A stretch of DNA of 43,614 bases from Archangium violaceum Cb vi76 (GTDB lineage: Bacteria; Myxococcota; Myxococcia; Myxococcales; Myxococcaceae), in assembly GCF_000733295.1 (NCBI RefSeq), contig NZ_JPMI01000175.1, positions 1 to 43,614 on the forward strand. Direction: 5' to 3'. Under the pieces are notes generated by a model. The model made no database searches, was not told where the DNA came from, and saw only the letters and a list, made by a program, of their open reading frames with translations. How positions within the stretch are numbered: position 1 is the stretch's first letter; each line of letters opens with the position of its first letter. The position numbers and the translations under genes are program-made. This document shows, one piece after another, positions 25,832-33,353 of this stretch.

Positions 25832-26758
25832 TCACAGCACGACGATCGTGCTCAGCAGCGCCAGGCAGTACCAATACGTGAACAGCAGGTACGTCCGGTG
25901 GTCCGCCGCCCGCGTCCTCCACCCCACCACCCGCGCCGCAATCACCCAGCTCACCACCGCCAGCCCCACGTCGCACGCCACCACCGCCGCCGTCAGCCCC
26001 AGCGGCTTCATCAACACCTCGTGGATGATCAGCGGCAGCAGCCCGAACAGCGTCCCCAGCACGTACCTCGTCCCCTTCTCCCCGAACACCAACGGGAACG
26101 TCTTCCGTCCGCTCGCCCGGTCTCCCTCCAGGTCCCTCAGGTCCTGCAACGACACCAACAGGAACACCACGCTCGCCAACACCCCGATCCACCGCCACGT
26201 CACCTCCGTCAGCGGCCCCACCAGCTCCCACGCCGCCGCCAGCTGCGTCACCACCCCCAGCGCGATCAGCAGGTTCTTCGCCCACCAGCGCTTCGCTCCC
26301 CCCACCTCGTTGTGCACCACGATGATCACCTGCCACATCAACGCCCACTCCCAGACCCCGAACGCCCACCCCACCAGCGTCAGCAGCGTCATGCACGCCA
26401 CCCACCTCCAGCGCGTCCCTCGCTGCGACACCTCTCCCCGCACCAGCGGCCGGTGCGGCTTGTTCACCCGATCCTCCTCCACCCCCACCAGCTGGTTCGA
26501 CAGCCCAAAGGCATACGCGAACAGCCAGAAGTACAGCAGCCCCCGGCCCAGCGCTCCCAACACCTCGCCCACTCCCAGCCCGTGATGGCCGCTCGCCGCT
26601 CCGATGAACAGCAGCGGCGGCACCACCGCCGATGACACGTCTCCTCCCACGAACCTCCAGCTCACCCACAGCTCGCGCAGGATGAACCGCAGCCACGCCA
26701 TCGGCTCCGCCGGATTCGTCTCCGCAGACAGGGTCCGCATCGTCATTCTCGGCTGCAT
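25832..26758 (-). CDS. UbiA-family prenyltransferase-like membrane protein
   Basis: A protein of 308 residues with about eight hydrophobic segments. Two Asp/Asn-rich motifs typical of UbiA-type enzymes are seen: NQLVGVEEDRVNKPHRPL and LQDLRDLEGDRASGRKTFPL. The second is complete; the first has Asn-Gln and Glu-Glu-Asp where NDxxDxxxD is usual, still able to bind Mg-diphosphate. Substrate and product are unknown, and no quinone, heme or terpene genes lie beside it. The ATG at 26758 is preferred to a GTG three codons upstream. It converges with the ATPase/TOPRIM unit, leaving 17 bases between stops. Confidence 0.8.
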   Translation of the reverse strand: MQPRMTMRTLSAETNPAEPMAWLRFILRELWVSWRFVGGDVSSAVVPPLLFIGAASGHHGLGVGEVLGALGRGLLYFWLFAYAFGLSNQLVGVEEDRVNKPHRPLVRGEVSQRGTRWRWVACMTLLTLVGWAFGVWEWALMWQVIIVVHNEVGGAKRWWAKNLLIALGVVTQLAAAWELVGPLTEVTWRWIGVLASVVFLLVSLQDLRDLEGDRASGRKTFPLVFGEKGTRYVLGTLFGLLPLIIHEVLMKPLGLTAAVVACDVGLAVVSWVIAARVVGWRTRAADHRTYLLFTYWYCLALLSTIVVL

Positions 26759-27250
26759 GGTCTCCACCCCCGCTCGCCCCGCACGCGAGCTTTTCCCAAT
26801 CCTATCTCAGGCAGGAGAGCCCTGTACTTCATGTCCACCCGGCCGCTCACGCATTCAGCGCCGCTGGGACTTTGCACACATCCTGGTGTCGCACTCGCAG
26901 TCCTCTTCCACCCCGCTGCAAGTGCACACCCTGACTGCCGCCATCGCGCCAGTCATCGCACACACGCGCAGCGCGTCGGACTCCGCGCCTCCTCCCCTCA
27001 GGGCCTCGGTCCCGACAGCGGGCCCTGGATGCGAACCCCGTGGGTGGACGTCGGATAGCGCGCCCGGAAGCGCGCCCTCCCCCGGCCGCTTCGAACCGAT
27101 TCTTCCCGTGTCGGATCGCGAGGTTGCACCTCCGCCGGGGTTGTCCGGCCGCGAGCCAACACTTCAACCCCCCTGAATCCCCCCATCCAGCAACGTCAGA
27201 CACCTCCCGTATTGTGTTCCTCATCAAGCTGGTGGATCACGAGGTGCGGC
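26759..27250. other. Gene-poor stretch between divergent genes
   Basis: About 490 bases between the divergent UbiA-type gene and the hypothetical at 27251. No long gene has convincing composition. The only curiosity is a minus-strand frame of 33 codons at 26855-26956 reading VCTCSGVEEDCECDTRMCAK, with five Cys in 18 residues; it may be a small metal-binding peptide or chance. Promoters for both flanking genes must be here. Confidence 0.4.
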
Positions 27251-27661
27251 ATGAGCTGGATCATCTATCTGATGGGCGCTGCGGGCTTCGATTCGGTGAG
27301 GGATTTCCCCGAAGGCTGGTCGCCCCCGCCGCTCGGTCCTCGCGAGGCCGTCATCCGCAAGCTGCGCGAGGTGCTCCCCAGCATCTTCTTCCCCACCCCC
27401 GCCGAGGGCTCCTTCCACGGCGACGGCTTCTCCATCACCTTCGAGCTCGGCCCCTGGGAGCCGACGCCCCGGGTGAAGCTCATCGTCCACGGCACCGGCG
27501 ACGAGGTGCTCGATCTCATCGGCAAGGTGGCCGAGGCGCTGGACGCGCGCGCGCTCGACACCGGGCTGGGCGACTTCATGCGCTTCCACAAGGACCCGGA
27601 CAGCGGCCGCCACGTCTGGCGCGACGCGCCCCAGCCCGGCCAGTGGATGGCTCCCGCCTGA
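27251..27661 (+). CDS. Conserved hypothetical protein
   Basis: A soluble protein of 136 residues starting MSWIIYLMGAAGFDSV. GAGGTG precedes the ATG at 27251, and the open frame upstream (to 27212) is not needed. It contains GDGFSITFELGPWEPTPRVKLIVHGTGDEVLDLI and a C-terminal DSGRHVWRDAPQPGQW. I recognise the type from myxobacterial genomes as a small uncharacterised protein of alpha/beta character. No active-site pattern is seen. Confidence 0.65.
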   Translation: MSWIIYLMGAAGFDSVRDFPEGWSPPPLGPREAVIRKLREVLPSIFFPTPAEGSFHGDGFSITFELGPWEPTPRVKLIVHGTGDEVLDLIGKVAEALDARALDTGLGDFMRFHKDPDSGRHVWRDAPQPGQWMAPA

Positions 27662-27853
27662 GCGAGCCACCCGGCAGGCCCCGCTCCCCCGCTCGCTTCC
27701 GCACCCGCTCGTGCGCCCTCCAGGAGGACGGCCCCGGCCCGCGTTGCCCCTCGCCGGGATGAGCCCCACGGTTCTCCGGAGGAGATGGTGCCCCGGCGCC
27801 CGGCGGCACCCATTCGTGGCTCCCCCTCGCGGGGCACCCACCAAGGAGCGGCC

Positions 27854-28285
27854 ATGGCCAAGAGCATTCGTGAAGTGATGTCGAGCGACGTGGAGGTCAT
27901 CAACCCCAATGACACCCTCCGCGATGCGGCCGAGAAGATGCGCAGCCTCAACGTGGGCCCGCTGCCCGTCTGCGACGGCCAGCGCATCCTGGGGATGATC
28001 ACCGACCGCGACATCGTCGTACGCGCCATCGCCCTGGGCAGGGACCCGAACAGCACCCAGGTGGCGGATGCGATGAGCTCCGGCATCGAGTACTGCTTCG
28101 ACGACGACAACGTGGATGACGTGCTGCGCACCATGAAGACGAAGCAGATCCGCCGGATGATCGTCGTGGACCGGAACAAGAAGCTGGTGGGCATCGTCGC
28201 GCTGGGCGACCTCACCGGCGAGGCCGGCGAGCAGAAGGTGGCCGAGACGCTCGAGGGCATCTCCGAGCCCTCCAGCCCCATCTGA
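27854..28285 (+). CDS. Two-CBS-domain protein
   Basis: A protein of 143 residues made almost only of a CBS pair. The first repeat is SIREVMSSDVEVINPNDTLR to GMITDRDIVVRAIA and the second is QVADAMSSGIEYCFDDD to VGIVALGDLT. Stand-alone CBS pairs bind adenine nucleotides and act as energy or redox sensors. AAGGAG lies 8 bases before the ATG. A hairpin resembling a terminator follows the stop, so it is likely monocistronic; the following gene also carries CBS domains. Confidence 0.9.
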   Translation: MAKSIREVMSSDVEVINPNDTLRDAAEKMRSLNVGPLPVCDGQRILGMITDRDIVVRAIALGRDPNSTQVADAMSSGIEYCFDDDNVDDVLRTMKTKQIRRMIVVDRNKKLVGIVALGDLTGEAGEQKVAETLEGISEPSSPI

Positions 28286-28318
28286 AGCACGCTCCGGGCC
28301 CGGTGCTCGGCAACCCAC

Positions 28319-28352
28319 GGCCGCCTCCCCGCTCTCCAGCCGGGGGGCGGCC
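28319..28352 (+). terminator. Putative terminator after the CBS gene
   Basis: Stem GGCCGCC/GGCGGCC continues, across one unpaired T, into CCCCG/CGGGG around a 9-base loop, and is followed by CTTCGTCT. It lies 34 bases after the CBS stop. The tail is only weakly T-rich. Confidence 0.5.
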
Positions 28353-28418
28353 CTTCGTCTCTCCGGTGGATGGTTCTGTGCCGGACGGTCCCCACCTTTC
28401 TCCGAGCGAGGTGTCACC

Positions 28419-29570
28419 GTGCGCGGAGCCATCCAGATCGCCACCCTGCGGGGCATTCCCATCCGGGTGCACTACTCCTTCCTGCTGGTGCTGCCCTTCA
28501 TGGCGTGGCTCTTCGGGCTCGCCATGGCGGGAGGCATCGGCGCCGAGCGGCTCCGGGGCCACCCGCTGGTGTGGGGCACGGGCCTGGCGGTGGCCCTCTT
28601 CCTCTCCGTGCTCGTCCATGAGCTGGCCCACTCCGTCTACGCCCTGCGCAAGGGCGGCCAGGTCTCCGACATCACCCTGCTCATGATTGGCGGCGTGTCC
28701 CGCATCACCCGCATGCCCGAGGGCGCGCGGCACGAGGCGTTGATGGCGCTCGCGGGCCCCGCCACCAGCCTGGTGCTGGGCGTGCTCCTGCGGGTGGGCT
28801 CCGTGCCACTCGCGGCCGCGGGCGCCGAGGAGCTGGCCTTCGCCACCGCCTTCCTGGGCCGCCTCAACGTCTTCCTCGGCCTCTTCAACCTGCTGCCCGC
28901 CTTCCCCATGGACGGAGGCCGCGTCGTGCGCGCGCTCCTCACCGGGTGGCTCGGCCGGGTGCGCGCCACGCAGGCGGCCGCGTTGCTCGGCAAGGGCTTC
29001 GCCCTGCTCTTCGGCCTGGTGGGCCTCTTCGGGCTGCCGGGACTGTGGCCCGGTGGAAACCCCTTCCTGCTCCTCATCGCCGTCTTCGTCTTCATGGGCG
29101 CCGCGGGCGAGTCGCGCGAGGTCCTCCTGCAGACGCTGCTCTCCGGCCTGCGCGTGCGGGAGCTGATGACACCGCGCACGTCCGCGGTGGGCGCGGAGGA
29201 CTCGCTCGAGGAGGTGGACACGCGCCTGCGGGCCGAGCGGCGGCGGGCCCTGCCGGTGGTGGAGGAGGGGCGCGTGGTGGGGCTGGTGACGCAGGAGGCC
29301 GTGCTGCGGGTGCCGGCGCCGCGGCGCGGACAGACGCGGGCGCGCGAGGTGGCCCTGCCCGTGCCCGAGCTCACCCCGGAAACCCAGGCCTGGGACGCCT
29401 TGCGTGAAATGGGCCAGCGTCAACTGCCCCAACTGCCCGTGGTGCAGGACGGCCTGTTGGTGGGCACCCTCACCCAGGAGGACCTGGTGCGCGGCATCCA
29501 GCGGCGCGAGCTGGAGGGGAACCAGCGCAACGGCCCGTGGGGCGTGGGCCCTCGCGAGTCACACACCTGA
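28419..29570 (+). CDS. Site-2-type intramembrane zinc protease (M50) with CBS domains
   Basis: A protein of 383 residues starting at GTG. The zinc motif is HELAH (67-71) in a membrane segment, and the second ligand is in NLLPAFPMDGG (Asp165), as in the Rip/SpoIVFB-like S2P group. A C-terminal pair of CBS repeats spans about 245-370 (VRELMTPRTSAV; QLPQLPVVQDGLLVGTLTQED). Enzymes of this group cleave membrane-bound substrates such as anti-sigma factors; CBS domains probably tune activity to nucleotide levels. The substrate is unknown. The 3' end overlaps the convergent gene at 29559 by 12 bases. Confidence 0.92.
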   Translation: MRGAIQIATLRGIPIRVHYSFLLVLPFMAWLFGLAMAGGIGAERLRGHPLVWGTGLAVALFLSVLVHELAHSVYALRKGGQVSDITLLMIGGVSRITRMPEGARHEALMALAGPATSLVLGVLLRVGSVPLAAAGAEELAFATAFLGRLNVFLGLFNLLPAFPMDGGRVVRALLTGWLGRVRATQAAALLGKGFALLFGLVGLFGLPGLWPGGNPFLLLIAVFVFMGAAGESREVLLQTLLSGLRVRELMTPRTSAVGAEDSLEEVDTRLRAERRRALPVVEEGRVVGLVTQEAVLRVPAPRRGQTRAREVALPVPELTPETQAWDALREMGQRQLPQLPVVQDGLLVGTLTQEDLVRGIQRRELEGNQRNGPWGVGPRESHT

Positions 29571-30128
29571 AGCCGGACGCCCGGGCTCCACGGGCCCCAG
29601 CGTCTCCACCAGCGACTCGAGCGCCAGCCGCTCCTCCCCGCGCAACCGGCCCAGCACCCGGCCCGCCAGCCCGTTGGAGGCCCTCGCCACCCGGGTGCCC
29701 ACCTCCAGGAGGCACTCGTGGAAGCGCGTGGCCTCGCCCAGGCCCAGCCGCTGCGCCACGCGCGCCACCAGCGGACGCAGGGGCTCCAGGTCCGGCGCCT
29801 CCCACAGCCACTCCGGCCCCCACCCGCCGAGCTGGCGCAAGGACTCGCCGCAGATGCGGCCCACCAGCGGGCTGCGCGAGGACAGCCCCGCCTCCAGCAC
29901 CCTCCGGCAGGCCATGAGCTGCCCCGGCACCACCGGGCCATCCGCCGTGGCCACCCACGCGAAGGCCCTCAGCGGCGCGTCCTTCAGCGCCTCCCACTCC
30001 TCCTCCGAGAAGCCACACCGGTGGAAGGCCCGCTCCACCGTCCGCGCCGTCTCGCACGCCTCCTGCCGGGCGAGGAAGGCCCACCCGCCCCCCGGCTCCC
30101 CCCGGACACACCAGACCCGATGGTCCAT
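29559..30128 (-). CDS. Conserved hypothetical protein
   Basis: A protein of 189 residues beginning MDHRVWCVRGEPGGGWAFLA, with GGGGAG before the ATG at 30128. It is helical, with no signal or membrane segment. Notable blocks are FHRCGFSEEEWEALKDAPLRAF and ESLRQLGGWGPEWLWEAPDL. I do not recognise the family. Its end overlaps the convergent M50 gene by 12 bases, and its promoter region is shared with the divergent gamma-glutamyltransferase gene. Confidence 0.6.
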   Translation of the reverse strand: MDHRVWCVRGEPGGGWAFLARQEACETARTVERAFHRCGFSEEEWEALKDAPLRAFAWVATADGPVVPGQLMACRRVLEAGLSSRSPLVGRICGESLRQLGGWGPEWLWEAPDLEPLRPLVARVAQRLGLGEATRFHECLLEVGTRVARASNGLAGRVLGRLRGEERLALESLVETLGPVEPGRPASGV

Positions 30129-30345
30129 GCGCTCTCCCCATACCTGTCTGGGTTTCCCCGCCCACGCCGTCCGCCGCCGGGAAACGACTCCCCCCTCACT
30201 TCCGGGCGTGCATGGTAGGGACGCGCCCGGGCCCGACAAATCGGCCCCCCCTCCACACGCCACAAACCCGACACACCCGCGCCACGCGTGTGCAATGCCT
30301 GTCATCCGCGCGCACCCGGGGGCGGGTTGCTTCCACTGTCAGCGT

Positions 30346-30376
30346 ATTCCGTCCGGAATCCTCTCGGACTCCGAGA
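30346..30376. promoter_or_regulatory. Two adjacent perfect palindromes upstream of ggt
   Basis: ATTCCG-TC-CGGAAT (30346-30359) is followed two bases later by TCTCGGA-C-TCCGAGA (30362-30376). They lie 48-78 bases before the ggt ATG in the divergent promoter region, where a regulator would be expected to bind. Confidence 0.5.
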
Positions 30377-30423
30377 CAGGCGAGCGCCTGGAAATGGACA
30401 CCCGCTGGTAGGCTCCGCCCCCC

Positions 30424-32256
30424 ATGCGAAGGCTCCTCTTCTCCGTCAGTGCGTCGCTGCTGTGCCTCGGCCTCGGCCCCGGTTGCGCCACCACCCCCGC
30501 GCCGAAGTCCGAGGCCCGGACGCCGCCCGCCTCCTCTCCCACCGCCACCGGACGCGGCGGCGCCGCCGCCACCGTGGACGTGCGCGCCACCTCCGCCGCC
30601 CTCGAGGTGCTGCGCTCCGGAGGCAACGCCATCGACGCCGCCGTGGCCGCCGCCAGCGTGCTCGGCGTCACCGACCCGTACTCCTGTGGCATCGGCGGCG
30701 GCGGCTTCCTCGTCGCCTGGCTCGCCCGGGATGGGCGCGTCGTCACCCTGGACCACCGCGAGACGGCTCCCGCGGGCCTCGAGCGCGCGCGCCTGTATGA
30801 GAAGGGCGCGCCCCTGCCCTTCGAGGAGCTCGTCACCAGCGGCCTGTCCGTGGGCGTCCCCGGCTCCCTCATGGGCTGGAGCGAGGCCCTGCGCCTGTAT
30901 GGCTCGCGCTCGCTCGCCGAGGTGCTCCAGCCCGCCATCCGCGTCGCCGAGCAGGGCTTCCCCGTGGACGCCACCTTCCACGAGCAGACGCGGCACAACG
31001 TCGAGCGCTTCCGCGACTTCACCAGCTCCGCCGCCCTCTTCCTCGGGCCGGATGGGCAGCCCTGGCCCGTGGGCACCACCTTCCAGAATCCCGGGCTCGC
31101 GAAGACGTACCGGCTCGTCGCCCAGGGGGGTGCCTCCGCCTTCTACCGGGGCGAGCTTGCCCAGGCCATCGTCTCCACCGTCACCCGGCCGCCGCTCGCC
31201 GCGGGCGCCTCGCGCCCCGTGCGCCCCGGCGTGATGCGGTTGGAGGACCTCGAGCGCTACGAGGCCGTCGTCCGTCCCCCCGTGACGAGCACCTACCGCG
31301 GCTACACGTTGTACGGCATGGGCGCGCCCGGCAGCGGCGGTGTCACGCTCGCGCTGACGTTGAACCTGCTCGAGCCCCAGGCGCCGGCCTCGATGTCCCG
31401 CGCGCGATTCCTCCACCGGTACCTGGAGGCCTCGCGGCTCGCCTTCGCCGACCGCAATGCCTTCCTCGGAGACCCCGCCTTCGTCTCCGTCCCCGAGGCC
31501 GGGCTCCTGTCCCGTGAGTACGCCGCGCGGCGGGGCGCGAGGCTCGAGGGGACGCGGGCCTCCACCACCACCGCGCTGCCCGGCAATCCCTTCCCCTACC
31601 AGGGTCCGGCCCGCGCCGTGCTCCCGCGCGTGCCCGAGGTGGCCCGCCCCGCCGCCGAGGAGCTGGTGCCCAACAAGGAGACCACGCACATCACCACCTC
31701 GGATGCCGAGGGCAACCTCGTCGCATACACGTGCACCATCGAGGGCGAGGGCGGCAACGGCATGGTCGTCCCCGGCTACGGCTTCCTGCTCAACAACGAG
31801 CTGACGGACTTCGACCTGCCCGCCTCCGTGGACGCGCACCACCCCAACGCGCCGGCTCCCGGCAAGCGGCCGCGCAGCAGCATGAGCCCCCTGCTCGTGC
31901 TCAAGGACGGAAGGCCCGTGCTCGCGCTCGGCAGCCCCGGTGGCTCCACCATCATCACCACCGTGGGACAGACACTCGTGAATCACCTCGACTTCGGCAT
32001 GCCCATCGAGCAGGCCCTGGCCGCGCCTCGCGTGTCCCAGCGCAACTCGCCCGATAACAGGAGCCAGGCCGAGCCCGCGTTCATCGCCTCGCCCGAGGCC
32101 GCGGAGCTCGGTGAGATGGGACATGGATTCACGAATGTGGGGCCCCTGGGCGCGCTCACCGCCATCCGCGTCCACGAGGACGGCACCGTCACCGCCGCCG
32201 CCGAGCCCTCCCGCCGCGGTGGCGGCAGCGCCATGGTCGTCGAGCCCGTGAAGTGA
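30424..32256 (+). CDS. ggt: Gamma-glutamyltransferase, lipoprotein
   Basis: A protein of 610 residues. The lipoprotein signal ends GLGPGC (Cys21). N-terminal signature blocks are VLRSGGNAIDAAVAAASVLGV and GIGGGGFLVAW. The autoproteolysis and catalytic Thr is the first Thr of TTHITTSDAEGN (about Thr420), and the substrate-binding GSPGGSTIITTV follows. The proenzyme would be cut into large and small subunits and transfer or hydrolyse gamma-glutamyl groups of glutathione-like compounds in the envelope. No clear ribosome-binding site is seen. It converges with the Uma2 gene, 24 bases apart. Confidence 0.93.
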   Translation: MRRLLFSVSASLLCLGLGPGCATTPAPKSEARTPPASSPTATGRGGAAATVDVRATSAALEVLRSGGNAIDAAVAAASVLGVTDPYSCGIGGGGFLVAWLARDGRVVTLDHRETAPAGLERARLYEKGAPLPFEELVTSGLSVGVPGSLMGWSEALRLYGSRSLAEVLQPAIRVAEQGFPVDATFHEQTRHNVERFRDFTSSAALFLGPDGQPWPVGTTFQNPGLAKTYRLVAQGGASAFYRGELAQAIVSTVTRPPLAAGASRPVRPGVMRLEDLERYEAVVRPPVTSTYRGYTLYGMGAPGSGGVTLALTLNLLEPQAPASMSRARFLHRYLEASRLAFADRNAFLGDPAFVSVPEAGLLSREYAARRGARLEGTRASTTTALPGNPFPYQGPARAVLPRVPEVARPAAEELVPNKETTHITTSDAEGNLVAYTCTIEGEGGNGMVVPGYGFLLNNELTDFDLPASVDAHHPNAPAPGKRPRSSMSPLLVLKDGRPVLALGSPGGSTIITTVGQTLVNHLDFGMPIEQALAAPRVSQRNSPDNRSQAEPAFIASPEAAELGEMGHGFTNVGPLGALTAIRVHEDGTVTAAAEPSRRGGGSAMVVEPVK

Positions 32257-32280
32257 GAAGGGGCGGGAGCGGCCCGGGCC

Positions 32281-33102
32281 TCACGGCCCTCGGGACTTGA
32301 GCCGCTCCAGCTCGGACTGGAGCTCCGCCCGCCGGCGCTCCGCCTCCTCGCGCCGGCGGGCCTCTTCCTCGAGCCGATGCTCCGTTTCGTCGAGCCAGCG
32401 AACCTGCTCGGCGCTCGCTCGCCGCTGCTCCATGCGGCCCAGCATTTCCCTCAACCGCTCGTTCCGCTCCTCCATGTCCAGAAGCAGGGCATTGCCCGCC
32501 CAGAACCGCAGCCGTTCTCCGTCCAGTTGGAGTTCCAGCCCCAGCACTTCCGAGAAGTACCAGCCCTGCTCCGGCTCCATCCGCACGTACTCCCTCGCAT
32601 CCGGTGAAGGCAGCCGATATGCCTCCAGCCGTTCTCTCGCCCGGTCGTAGATGAAGTATTCGGGAATCCCCAGCCGGGCATAGCGCCGCACGTTGTCCTC
32701 GGCGTCCTTCTTGCGGTCGCCGCCCACGTGCACCTCCATCACCCAGTCCAATCCCTTGCCCTCGTGGCTCACCAGCCACTTGCCCCGCAGGTGCGGCTCC
32801 ACGTCCAACACCACCAGCAGGTCCGGCGCGAAGCGCCTCTCCCCGGGGTAGTAGATGGGAAGCGCCACGCTCACGTACGCCCGGCGCCGCGGCGGTTTGA
32901 AGTAGTCCTGGAGTGCATCCTGTGCCCGCCACCTCGCCTCGGTGTGCAGGTCCCCCTCCGGCATCGGCATCTCCTCCCACGTCACCTCCGCGGGAAGAGC
33001 CTCCACGACCCGCGCCCTCTCCTCGCCGCTCATCGCCTCCCATTCCGCTTGTGTGGGAGCTCGGGGAAAGGCGTCCACATCATGCTGTCGCTCATGCGTC
33101 AT
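32281..33102 (-). CDS. Uma2/DUF820-family protein with C-terminal coiled coil
   Basis: A protein of 273 residues. The central domain has FAPDLLVVLDV, LDWVMEVHVGGDRKKDAEDN and RRYARLGIPEYFIYD, the PD-(D/E)XK-like core (Asp, Glu-x-His, Lys) of the Uma2 family. The last 60 residues (LRWLDETEHRLEEEARRREE type) are a Glu/Arg-rich coiled coil. Family members multiply in cyanobacteria and myxobacteria; the biological role is unknown. A perfect 19-base palindrome lies 20-38 bases upstream of the ATG. Confidence 0.82.
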   Translation of the reverse strand: MTHERQHDVDAFPRAPTQAEWEAMSGEERARVVEALPAEVTWEEMPMPEGDLHTEARWRAQDALQDYFKPPRRRAYVSVALPIYYPGERRFAPDLLVVLDVEPHLRGKWLVSHEGKGLDWVMEVHVGGDRKKDAEDNVRRYARLGIPEYFIYDRARERLEAYRLPSPDAREYVRMEPEQGWYFSEVLGLELQLDGERLRFWAGNALLLDMEERNERLREMLGRMEQRRASAEQVRWLDETEHRLEEEARRREEAERRRAELQSELERLKSRGP

Positions 33103-33121
33103 CCCCTGGTAGGGTGTGGCA

Positions 33122-33140
33122 GTTGACCTCCGAGGTCAAC
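33122..33140. promoter_or_regulatory. Perfect 19-base palindrome upstream of the Uma2-family gene
   Basis: GTTGACCTC-C-GAGGTCAAC, with 9-base perfect arms around a single base. It sits 20 bases before the ATG of the minus-strand Uma2 gene, so it overlaps the promoter or leader. It is a likely repressor operator, though it could also form a hairpin in the leader RNA. Confidence 0.55.
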
Positions 33141-33353
33141 CGCGCACGAGTTCAACGTCCATGAGCGGAGATTCCGCTCTTCCCCCACCCACCCCGCAGC
33201 CAGCTGGAGCGGGCTTCAACCCAGGCTGTGCATGCTCACAGCGTATTCGATGACAACCGGCGGGCCCGCGCTCAGGGGAGCCCAACCCGCCGCGAGGGCC
33301 CATTCCACCATCTCGGACTCCTGTCCTGGGCCGCCGGGAGCGCGTGGACCCCG

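Noticed and set aside
26604-27176. Plus-strand open frame of 190 codons
   Set aside because: Begins antisense to the UbiA-type gene and has Pro/Ser/Arg-rich composition with no recognisable domain.
30196-32175. Minus-strand open frame of 659 codons opposite ggt
   Set aside because: Gly/Arg/Glu-rich shadow; gamma-glutamyltransferase motifs on the plus strand are decisive.
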